From the NCBI GenBank assembly GCA_030592605.1, contig JAUVIT010000057.1:1-8083 (forward strand): a stretch of 8,083 nucleotides of DNA. Direction: 5' to 3'. The notes under the pieces are model-generated. The model saw only the letters and a program-made list of their open reading frames with translations, ran no database searches and was not told the DNA's origin. Of this stretch, positions 1-6,745 are shown piece after piece. Origin of the DNA: Bacteroidota bacterium. Lineage in GTDB: Bacteria > Bacteroidota > Bacteroidia > Bacteroidales > GCA-2748055. The translations under genes were made by a program, and so were the position numbers. Every line of letters starts with the position of its first letter. Position 1 is the first letter of the stretch.

Positions 1-1260
1 GGTGCGCAGCAGGCCCGTGTAATTATATACAACTACAACAGCAGCCAGATTGAGGTAAGGGATGAGAAGATCGATAAGCTTCAGGAATCCAACCAGAGCG
101 GCATGCGAATCAACCTCTATGTGGACAATAAGTATTCCAGCATCTCCACCAACAGGATCACCAACAAGGAGGAAATGGGCAAGTTTATTGAGGAAGCCAT
201 TGCCGGTACCAGGTATCTGGCCGAAGATGAGTTCCGTACCCTTCCCGATCCTGAACGTTACTACAAAGGCAAGGGGCCTGATCTGAAGACAGTTGATCCC
301 AACTTCAAGTCGGTAGATCCTCAGCAGAAGGTGAAAGATGCATTTAACCTGGAAAAAGAGGTGCTTGGCTCTGATGATCGCATTATCTCCGTTTCCACTT
401 CTTACAGCGACGGGATGATTGGCAGCGTGATGGTGGCCAGCAATGGTTTCGAGGGAGATACGGAAAACTCCTACTATTCACTGAGTGCTTCGGTTTCTGT
501 TACCGATGGGGAGGCTCGTCCACGAGGCGGTTGGTATGAGTCATCTATTTTCAGTGACCAGCTGATTCGGAAAGATATCGGAAAGAAGGCGCTGAAAAGG
601 GCCATTGATAGACTTGGGCAGGCAAAAATTGCTTCTGGGAAGATGCCGATGATTGTGGAAAACAAGATGGTCGGACAAGCCCTGCGACCCTTGATCTCGG
701 CCCTTAATGGTGGCTCGATCCAGCAGAAGCAGTCCTTCCTGATCGACATGAAAGGAGAGAAAATCGGGTCCGATCTGATGACCATTACCGATGATCCCTT
801 TATTGTATCCGGACGTGGTTCCAGATTATTTGACAACGAGGGGATGGCCACTGAAAAGCGGTCCGTTGTAGAAAACGGGATTTTAAAGACCTACTACATC
901 GACACCTATTATGCCAGGAAGCTGGAGATGGAAGCCACTTCAGGAAGTACCACTAACCTGCTTTTCAAGCCAGGTGAGAAGGACCTGCAAGGATTGCTGG
1001 ACGATATAGACCGTGGGATCCTGGTGACCGGGTTTAACGGTGGAAACAGCAATGGTGCTACCGGCGATTTCTCTTTTGGTATCGAAGGGTTCCTTGTAGA
1101 AAAAGGGAAACTAATCCAAGCTGTGGCTGAGATGAACATCACTGGCAACTTCAAACAGTTATGGAAAGACCTGGTTGCAGTGGGAAGCGATGTGGATACC
1201 AGCCGCTCATGGCAGCTGCCATCGCTGGTGTTTGACAATGTTGACTTTAGCGGAATCTAA
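1..1260 (+). CDS. pmbA: TldD/PmbA family protein, PmbA (TldE) type, 5'-truncated by the window
   Basis: The frame is open from base 1 to the TAA at 1258-1260 (419 residues), so the gene starts outside the window. The ATG at 103 is internal, because the 34 codons before it read as the normal family N-terminus. PmbA/TldE proteins are about 440-450 residues, so roughly 20-30 residues are missing. Family-like segments, numbered from window codon 1, are GGSIQQKQSFL at 237-247, FDNEG at 277-281, ARKLEMEATSGS at 305-316, GDFSFGIEGFLVEKG at 355-369 and an AEMNITGNFKQLW stretch near the end. TldD subunits carry an HExxxH zinc motif; the matching region here (about 216-232, around GQALRPLI) lacks it. 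It is therefore the non-catalytic-type partner. In E. coli TldD and TldE form a cytoplasmic metalloprotease that trims microcin B17 and degrades CcdA. The tldD partner is not in the window and may lie just upstream. The gene converges on the minus-strand operon and has no evident link to it. Confidence 0.9.
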   Translation, partial: GAQQARVIIYNYNSSQIEVRDEKIDKLQESNQSGMRINLYVDNKYSSISTNRITNKEEMGKFIEEAIAGTRYLAEDEFRTLPDPERYYKGKGPDLKTVDPNFKSVDPQQKVKDAFNLEKEVLGSDDRIISVSTSYSDGMIGSVMVASNGFEGDTENSYYSLSASVSVTDGEARPRGGWYESSIFSDQLIRKDIGKKALKRAIDRLGQAKIASGKMPMIVENKMVGQALRPLISALNGGSIQQKQSFLIDMKGEKIGSDLMTITDDPFIVSGRGSRLFDNEGMATEKRSVVENGILKTYYIDTYYARKLEMEATSGSTTNLLFKPGEKDLQGLLDDIDRGILVTGFNGGNSNGATGDFSFGIEGFLVEKGKLIQAVAEMNITGNFKQLWKDLVAVGSDVDTSRSWQLPSLVFDNVDFSGI

Positions 1261-1381
1261 TCTTCTAATCCCTAAGGGATATTGTATCGCAACGTGGTTG
1301 TTAGCTGCGCTAAAAATCCCAGGTTGCTTCAACAACATCCCTCAGGTAAATAGTAGAATACCCTCTCATTTTGGGAGAAAG
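1261..1381. repeat. Intergenic stretch with a run of short perfect palindromes
   Basis: Between the PmbA-type stop codon and the terminator lie four short perfect dyads with 1- or 3-base loops. They are ATCCCT-A-AGGGAT (1268-1280), CAAC-GTG-GTTG (1290-1300), TTAGC-TGC-GCTAA (1301-1313) and GTTG-CTT-CAAC (1323-1333). The word ATCCC followed within two bases by AGG occurs three times (about 1269, 1316 and 1337). I see no open frame or tRNA. This could be a structured 3' UTR or chance; the arms are only 4-6 bases long. Confidence 0.3.
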
Positions 1382-1416
1382 AAAAACCCACCTCTGAGAT
1401 CAGGGGTGGGTTTTTT
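1382..1416. terminator. Bidirectional rho-independent terminator between convergent genes
   Basis: A 15-base-pair stem (1382-1396 with 1401-1415, one G-T wobble at 1393/1404) closes a 4-base AGAT loop. The GC-rich core CCCACCTCTG pairs with CAGGGGTGGG. On the plus strand a run of six T follows the core, and on the minus strand a run of five T. It lies 121 bases after the PmbA-type stop and 19 bases after the stop of the minus-strand glycosylase-like gene, so it can serve both transcripts. Confidence 0.88.
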
Positions 1417-1435
1417 ATGCTTTAGAAATGTTGGA

Positions 1436-2179
1436 TCAGATACTGGGCTGAGCCTTTAGTCGCTTGATCTCTTCCGCGGCCTTTGGTCCGATCTGCAGGG
1501 CAAAACTCCGGGGCCAGGGATTACGGGCCGAACGGTCCATGATTACACCCGGAGGTGGTAAACAGATGAAATTGGAATTTTTCCAGATGATTTTTTTCTC
1601 CACCACCTCTCCGGTAATGAGCTCCTTAGCTTCTTCTTCGGAAATTAAGAGGATACTGGAAATAACTTCCGGGCCAAGCAAAATAATAGCCTTGGGATTG
1701 GCAATCTCCAGCTCCTGCCTGAGCCATGGCATACTCTTGAGCGCATATTCGCTGTAAAGCGATCTGTTCGCCGTAATCTCCTTTCCAAGTCGCTTGTATT
1801 TCTTCACATGATCGTCATCAAAGAGGAATACCTTTATCAATGTGGTCAGCCAGCAGTGCTCCCTTTTAATCTCTAGCATCTCAAGGATCACTTCGCTCAG
1901 TTCCTGCCCGGTGTAAGAGCTGCGTACACGGTTTCCATCATAGTAGGGCTCAATGGAAAAGGGTGCTGTGGCATTATAGAGAGGAACATCCGGTATATCA
2001 TTCACAAAAAAAACCTTGGCCGTCGGTTGCGGACCAATAATCATAATTTTACCAATGGCGGTCTCAATGGGAACCACTGTCTGAACCGGATTGCCATAGA
2101 GGTAAGAGTTCTCTTTTGGAAATTTTATGCTCTTCAGGTATTCCTTTGAGCATTTTTTCTGGTATTGCTGAATTGTCAT
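1436..2179 (-). CDS. Uracil-DNA glycosylase superfamily-like protein (divergent)
   Basis: 247 residues, ATG at 2179, TGA at 1436-1438. The layout resembles the family 4/5 uracil-DNA glycosylase fold. A strand-loop IMIIGPQPTAKVFF (45-58) sits where GEAPG-type motifs occur. A CWLTTLIKVF segment (109-118) resembles the 'xxTNxVK' strand. A NPKAIILLGPEVI segment (161-173) matches the 'Pk-ivxLG' strand. LPPPGVIMDRSARNPWP (207-223) sits where the HPS/HPxxxxR motif is expected. Both catalytic positions deviate: the first motif has GPQPT rather than GEAPG, and the second lacks its histidine. Only three cysteines (10, 109, 206) are present and not in an iron-sulfur-binding pattern, so the 4Fe-4S cluster of family 4 is unlikely. 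No signal peptide or membrane segment is seen, so it is probably cytoplasmic. The start is 45 bases after the btuG-like stop with no terminator between, so it may be transcribed with the operon. DNA repair activity is unproven; an altered or nucleic-acid-binding role is possible. Confidence 0.62.
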   Translation of the reverse strand: MTIQQYQKKCSKEYLKSIKFPKENSYLYGNPVQTVVPIETAIGKIMIIGPQPTAKVFFVNDIPDVPLYNATAPFSIEPYYDGNRVRSSYTGQELSEVILEMLEIKREHCWLTTLIKVFLFDDDHVKKYKRLGKEITANRSLYSEYALKSMPWLRQELEIANPKAIILLGPEVISSILLISEEEAKELITGEVVEKKIIWKNSNFICLPPPGVIMDRSARNPWPRSFALQIGPKAAEEIKRLKAQPSI

Positions 2180-2224
2180 GACTAAATTTTCTATGAAAAA
2201 GCCTAAGCAAATTACAACTTATTT

Positions 2225-3319
2225 TCAGAAATTAAAACAGAAACTTCCCGGTGCAATTCCAGTTTTGAAGGTATCAATAGCCATGCCTTCCGGGTTAAAC
2301 CTGTATACCATCCCCCTTTGCACAAAATCGATGGCATCGGCCACATAAAGCTCAGAGCTAAGCGGGTCCACCTCCAGGCCATAAAATCCGCCTAAGATGC
2401 TTCCTTCATATGGGCTTTCTACCAGGAGTTCCGGACCTGCAGAACCAAAGATCGCATATTGGTAGACATCTCCATTGATGTAGTAAAGTGTATCACCTGT
2501 CCCGTTGATTTTCAGGTCCCTTGGCATCTCCCCAGGAGAGAAACCCAGGACAAGATCAGCCTCAGTTGATCCCGCCCCGATCCTCAACAGTCCTCCCGCC
2601 TCAGTTCCATAGGGGCTCCCTTCTGTTCCTCCGTCGCATAGCACCCACAGGGCATTGTTCCTGTCCAATACCATGGAGTTTGGCTGCTTCCTTACTTCTA
2701 TGGAATCGACCACCCTATCCTTTTCCGAATCGATTACCAGCACCTGCTTGTCGTAACTCCAGCAATTGGTATAGACAAAGCGATCGCATTGCAACATCTG
2801 TTCTGTGGCGTGTTGATAAAAATCACCGTTGCTGTTACTTACAGGAATTGCCCCTGTCACCTCCATGGTCTGTGGATTCACCACAGCTATAGACCTGGCA
2901 TAGAGATCTGTTACATAGGCTTTGGTCTCGCTTATGAAATGCATATACCTGGGAGAGGTGAGTCCTGTAATTTTCCCCTTCACCTTAAAAGTGTTTTTAT
3001 TGAAAATATAGATCCTGCCGCTGTTATTGATCACCACGTAAGCAAGGCTGTCACGAATGGTCATGGAGTGAGCTACATCGCCCAGTGGCAAAGCGTTGGT
3101 TAGAAAGAAAACATCATTAATAACCTGCCTGGTCTCAGGATCATAGTAGGTCAGTGAGGCATTCCCATACATGAAATTTCCCTCATTGATAACAAATATC
3201 CCCGCATAGGGAATGTCATATGCTGGCTTTTCAAACTCCCAAAGCTCATCATCCTTCATGCATCCGGTGAGGGAAAGAAGAAGGGGCAGTCCTATGTATA
3301 TGAGCTTCCGGATCAGCAT
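2225..3319 (-). CDS. btuG: BtuG-like surface lipoprotein, YncE/DUF5074-type beta-propeller
   Basis: 364 residues from the ATG at 3317-3319, TGA at 2225-2227. The frame stays open upstream to 3400, but only this ATG gives a lipoprotein signal: MLIRKLIYIG plus a hydrophobic stretch and the lipobox LTGC (acylated Cys20). The next residues, MKDDE, fit the K-(D/E)2 type export signal that sends Bacteroidota lipoproteins to the cell surface. The mature part is a repeated-strand propeller with family landmarks: VINEGNFMYGNASLTYYDP, PLGDVAHSMTI, NNSGRIYIFN, LTSPRYMHF, TKAYVTDLYARSIAVVNPQT, KQPNSMVLDRNNALWVLCDGG, YVADAIDFVQRGMVYRF and a C-terminal GIAPGSFCF. BtuG proteins of gut Bacteroides bind cobalamin extremely tightly outside the cell and lid the BtuB barrel. 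The start lies 4 bases after the stop of the TonB-receptor gene, so the two are probably translationally coupled. B12 as ligand is inferred from family and neighbour; a related corrinoid or another metal complex is possible. Confidence 0.86.
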   Translation of the reverse strand: MLIRKLIYIGLPLLLSLTGCMKDDELWEFEKPAYDIPYAGIFVINEGNFMYGNASLTYYDPETRQVINDVFFLTNALPLGDVAHSMTIRDSLAYVVINNSGRIYIFNKNTFKVKGKITGLTSPRYMHFISETKAYVTDLYARSIAVVNPQTMEVTGAIPVSNSNGDFYQHATEQMLQCDRFVYTNCWSYDKQVLVIDSEKDRVVDSIEVRKQPNSMVLDRNNALWVLCDGGTEGSPYGTEAGGLLRIGAGSTEADLVLGFSPGEMPRDLKINGTGDTLYYINGDVYQYAIFGSAGPELLVESPYEGSILGGFYGLEVDPLSSELYVADAIDFVQRGMVYRFNPEGMAIDTFKTGIAPGSFCFNF

Positions 3320-3323
3320 GGTT

Positions 3324-5321
3324 TTAGATTTGGATTTTAAAAACCAGCTGGTAATTCCTTCCAGGCATGGGCCGGTAGAGTATGGTATGATAGGACTCAT
3401 TCAGGAGATTATAAACCTTGAACTCCAGGCTTAGGTCCACACGTTTCAAACGGAAGGTGCTACCCGCAGAAATGTCATTCATGAAATAGGGATAGAGCCG
3501 GTCCCGCCGGCTTACATCGTTGCTGGAAGTGGTATATCTTTCACTGTAAGCATTGAACTGGTAGGTAAGAAAGAGATTGCCCCACCCAAGCTGCGCCATC
3601 ATGTTCCCTGAGTGAAGAGGAATATATACCAGCTGCTTTCCATAAGATTTATCACTCCAGATCAGGGGATCACCCTGGTTGACAGCGCTGGAGTAACCAT
3701 AAGTAGCAGATAGTCTATAGTTGAAATCTGAGAGGTAGCCCTGGAGCTGCATACTATATTCCAGCCCTTTTGACAGCACACTTCTGATATTGCGTGGCTC
3801 CCAATAACCCCTGTAGGAGGGAATCCATATTATCCAGTTGTCAATCTGGGAACGGTAGAGTGAAAGTTCCGTAGACAGCAGGTGGCCAGAAAAGGTCTGC
3901 TGGTATGCTAATCCTCCCTCCACAGTAAATCCTTCTTCCGGCAACAGGTCCGGATTGCCGCCGGGCTGCCAGTAGAGGTCATTGAGCGTTGGCAGGTGAT
4001 AATTCCTTGCAATGTTCCCTTTCAAGAGTAGGTCCACTCCCTCAATCAATCTTAGATCCATACCAAAATAGGGGATAAAAGGTAGCCTGATCCCGTCCAC
4101 CCACTCCTGCCGGAGCATCAGGTTCAGATTCACTCTGTCCTTGAAACTTTTACGCACTGTAAACATCGTAGAAAGCTCGTTACGCTGGCCTTCATACCCG
4201 GCACCGGAGACAGAATCGGCCGATCCCACTTTATGATAATTCAGGTCTATACTGCCTTCCCAGGAGAGATCCTCATCTGTTCCTCCAGCATAAGAGAAAG
4301 TATTGTAAAGGCTCTGTTGTCTGCTTTCCGACCAAATGGCTGGGATCAGTCCCAATCCTGGAACCTGGTTCATCTGATTGTAATCAAGTCCTTTATCCGC
4401 ATAGCCGGAACGAAGTAACAGCTTTCCAAAATCGCCATAATATTTCCAGTCAGCCACCAGGCGATGGTCCCTGTCCTCCTGGCTATTCAGGTTGGAATTA
4501 TCGGGTCCTTCGTAGGAGGTGGGCTTTGGGATGGTCCGGTCGGCAAACTGACCCCAGTATTTCAGTGACAAAAGATGATTTGCTCCGGGACGGTAATAGA
4601 TCTCCTGTAGCAAACCATAGCGTAAATAAGACGCATGATCGTTGGTGTCGATGGGATTGGTAATAGCTCCTGATACAGGATCTATGCTTGCGATCCCGTG
4701 ATTAATAAAGGTATAGTCGTTTTCGGAATAGTTGTGGTACAAGCGGGTCTTGCTCTGTATCTTTTTATTTCCAACTCCCACCTGCATGAATTCATCAAAG
4801 GTGCTGTAACTCCCAAGGCCCTGCAAATATGCAATGCTGTACTTTTCGTTCCAGTCTGCCCGGTTGTTGATATTAATGGAACCCCCGATTCCTCCACTCC
4901 TGTCGGCCAGCGATGCAGAGCCATGATTCAGCTTGAGTTCATCGATGATGTAAACCGGGATCAGTGAGAAATCTACCATGCCGGCCATGGGACTGTTGAT
5001 ATTAATGCCGTTCCAGCTCACCTGAGTATGAGAAGGAGAGGTGCCCCGGAAAGAGGCAGTGGCCAAGGCACCGCGTCCATGGCTCTTGACAAATACTGAG
5101 GTGTTCTCCGATAAGAGGTCCGACAGGGAGAGACTTGCCTTATTCTGCAGTACCACGCTGTCCACATGGGTCTGTTTCATTCCTGCCTGCTCCTTCACAA
5201 AAATTCTCTCCTTCGTAATGGCTACCTCCTGAATGGCATATACAGAATCCTGCATCCCCTGTGATCTTAGGGGTGAAACCAGCAGTCCGGTCATTGCAAT
5301 GATGCATGCCACTCTTCTCAT
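3324..5321 (-). CDS. btuB: BtuB-like TonB-dependent outer-membrane receptor
   Basis: 665 residues, ATG at 5319-5321, TAA at 3324-3326. A signal peptide (about 1-21, MRRVACIIAMTGLLVSPLRS) is followed by a TonB-box-like stretch SVYAIQEVAIT (about 26-36). The plug domain (about 40-155) includes LSLSDLLSENTSVFVKSHG, ASFRGTSPSHTQVSWNGIN and GSASLADRSGGIGGSINI. The rest is a beta-barrel of alternating aromatic strands, with a substrate-channel LNDLYWQPGGNPDLLPEEG segment and a family-like end, VYNLLNESYHTILYRPMPGRNYQLVFKI. It has no N-terminal carboxypeptidase-like extension, so it is the short BtuB/siderophore type rather than a SusC. It should transport a large ligand across the outer membrane using TonB-ExbBD energy. 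The following BtuG-like gene makes cobalamin the best guess; without it a siderophore could not be excluded. The start is one base after the preceding stop (TAG-T-ATG), which implies coupling. Confidence 0.88.
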   Translation of the reverse strand: MRRVACIIAMTGLLVSPLRSQGMQDSVYAIQEVAITKERIFVKEQAGMKQTHVDSVVLQNKASLSLSDLLSENTSVFVKSHGRGALATASFRGTSPSHTQVSWNGININSPMAGMVDFSLIPVYIIDELKLNHGSASLADRSGGIGGSININNRADWNEKYSIAYLQGLGSYSTFDEFMQVGVGNKKIQSKTRLYHNYSENDYTFINHGIASIDPVSGAITNPIDTNDHASYLRYGLLQEIYYRPGANHLLSLKYWGQFADRTIPKPTSYEGPDNSNLNSQEDRDHRLVADWKYYGDFGKLLLRSGYADKGLDYNQMNQVPGLGLIPAIWSESRQQSLYNTFSYAGGTDEDLSWEGSIDLNYHKVGSADSVSGAGYEGQRNELSTMFTVRKSFKDRVNLNLMLRQEWVDGIRLPFIPYFGMDLRLIEGVDLLLKGNIARNYHLPTLNDLYWQPGGNPDLLPEEGFTVEGGLAYQQTFSGHLLSTELSLYRSQIDNWIIWIPSYRGYWEPRNIRSVLSKGLEYSMQLQGYLSDFNYRLSATYGYSSAVNQGDPLIWSDKSYGKQLVYIPLHSGNMMAQLGWGNLFLTYQFNAYSERYTTSSNDVSRRDRLYPYFMNDISAGSTFRLKRVDLSLEFKVYNLLNESYHTILYRPMPGRNYQLVFKIQI

Positions 5322-5322
5322 A

Positions 5323-6741
5323 CTACTGTTTAAGAAGTTTTAAGAAAGAAGCTGATCTGCCCTCACCAACCTTTAAGAGGTAAAACCCCGGGGAGAGTTC
5401 CTGGATGTTAATTGCATCACCGGCGGTATAACTCTCAATCTGCATTAGCAATTTTCCGGTGCTTCCATACAAGCTTATATTGACTTTTTCCACACCTGTC
5501 ACATGGACTAGATCCCTGGCCGGATTTGGATACAGGGTAGAAGGGGCTTGTAATTGTCTATCCTTCAAAGCAACTTGTATCTCCGGACTTACCAGCGTAG
5601 AGACGGAGGCTGTGATGGAGGGCTCTCCTACCACCCTTGCATTCAAGGTGAGCGCACCACTTCCGGAAAGAAATAACATATTGCTCTCATCAACCGATGC
5701 CCACTCTTCGCTACTGGTCCACTGAATCTGGGGCAAAGAAACCGGTCTGCCCTTATGGAACATATATAACTCCAGTTGAATGGAGCCGGTATCGACCTCT
5801 ACTGGCAGATCCTGAATCACCAGGAGATCGAGCATGCCTGTAATTGTATGGTCGGGAGCCACAACAACTGCTCCTGTGATCTCGGTGGAGATCTCTCCCA
5901 GCCAGCCTCCTTCATGCAAAACCCCTGTCTGCACCTTTACAAAATGGATTTGGTCCAGGTCCACATAAGATCCTTCCTCATTCACAGCCCAGCCGATATC
6001 AAATGCATCTCCTCCCGAGTGTTCCACCTCCAGGGTATAAGGATTGTCGGGTATGGTGTGCGATCCCGATCCCCGAATCTGGTTATCTGTATAACCGAAA
6101 CTTCTTCTGAGCGATTTAATTAGAGGAGGATGGTCCACATCCACAGCTCCCTGAATCAGGGTGCCATATAGTGCATATGTATCCCCGGGAACATCCGGAA
6201 ATGAATCGCTTACTGGATAGTAAGGCTGGGTATGAATAGTGTTGGCTTTGATCGCTCCGGAATTTCCAAGTTGATCAAACCAGGGTACATCTCTGGCTTC
6301 CGCTCCCCCCGGATTGGTATAACTTACTTCGTATTCCCTTAAGGTGTTGGAGAAATGGTAATCACTTCCCGCCAGCTCATACCAGGTATCGTCGGCTAAG
6401 CCGTTCTCATTCTCATCCTTCATCACCCAGACCACTCCGGGCTCGGACCATTCGGAGGTGGCATTCCCAAAAATTGTAAAATCCATCCCGTAAGGATTAT
6501 CGGGATGGTTTTCCACTGCTTCCGCAAAACGAAAAACTACCTTACCTCCGTAAGCACCCAGGGAGAGGCTCCCATTGACTCCTCCAACTAAAGAGGAGGC
6601 TGAGATGGGTGAGCCCCAGGGCATGCTGTTTATAAACTGTCCGGGTGCAGGCATATAATCTATCACTTGAGATATATACTGGGCACCTGCCCCCAGAGGG
6701 AATAGCATCAGAAACGCATATGTAATTGCCTTTCGAAACAC
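5323..6741 (-). CDS. Btu-locus cell-surface protein with Ig-like domain and T9SS sorting domain
   Basis: 472 residues from a GTG at 6739-6741, TAG at 5323-5325. GTG is chosen because it gives a full signal peptide (MFRKAITYAFLMLFPLGAGA, cut before Q21); the next in-frame ATG, codon 12, would destroy it. The N-terminal domain (about 21-292) has landmarks of the 'cell surface protein' found beside BtuB/BtuG genes in Bacteroides: YISQVIDYMPAPGQFIN, GAYGGKVVFRF, YGMDFTIFGNA, DDTWYELAGSDYH, and GWLGEISTEITGA. It contains DENENGLADD (109-118), a DxNxNGxxD-type calcium-binding-like loop. Residues about 300-390 look like a bacterial Ig-like (Big_2-type) domain, with WTSSEEWASVDESN. Residues 401-472, with LYPNPARD and LSPGFYLLKV, form a T9SS type A C-terminal domain. 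The protein should be exported by Sec, then moved across the outer membrane by T9SS and anchored or released. It begins 4 bases after the upstream stop. Its exact role is unknown; a corrinoid-binding accessory is an inference. Confidence 0.82.
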   Translation of the reverse strand: MFRKAITYAFLMLFPLGAGAQYISQVIDYMPAPGQFINSMPWGSPISASSLVGGVNGSLSLGAYGGKVVFRFAEAVENHPDNPYGMDFTIFGNATSEWSEPGVVWVMKDENENGLADDTWYELAGSDYHFSNTLREYEVSYTNPGGAEARDVPWFDQLGNSGAIKANTIHTQPYYPVSDSFPDVPGDTYALYGTLIQGAVDVDHPPLIKSLRRSFGYTDNQIRGSGSHTIPDNPYTLEVEHSGGDAFDIGWAVNEEGSYVDLDQIHFVKVQTGVLHEGGWLGEISTEITGAVVVAPDHTITGMLDLLVIQDLPVEVDTGSIQLELYMFHKGRPVSLPQIQWTSSEEWASVDESNMLFLSGSGALTLNARVVGEPSITASVSTLVSPEIQVALKDRQLQAPSTLYPNPARDLVHVTGVEKVNISLYGSTGKLLMQIESYTAGDAINIQELSPGFYLLKVGEGRSASFLKLLKQ

Positions 6742-6745
6742 AGTG

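Noticed and set aside
103..105. ATG as the start of the PmbA-type gene
   Set aside because: The same frame is open back to base 1 and the preceding 34 codons read as the normal family N-terminus, so this methionine is internal.
474..851. Antisense open frames within the PmbA-type gene (also 909-1238)
   Set aside because: They lie opposite a well-matched family protein, show no domain-like sequence, and begin at arbitrary internal positions.
1290..1340. Integron attC-like recombination site in the palindromic stretch
   Set aside because: The short dyads do not provide the RYYYAAC / GTTRRRY core pair, and no integrase or cassette structure is present.
2208..2214. TAATTTG on the minus strand as a Bacteroidota -7 promoter element for the glycosylase-like gene
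   Set aside because: It is one T short of the TAnnTTTG consensus and I see no convincing TTG-type -33 element at the right distance. Readthrough from the operon is at least as likely.
2225..3319. Quinoprotein or YncE stress-protein identity for the propeller
   Set aside because: The YncE-like fold is shared, but the lipoprotein signal, INEGNF start, SFCF end and adjacency to the BtuB-like receptor fit BtuG better.
3320..3400. Extended N-terminus of the BtuG-like gene starting at 3400
   Set aside because: It would overlap the receptor gene by 77 bases and place 27 polar residues before the lipoprotein signal peptide; the ATG at 3319 gives a proper signal.
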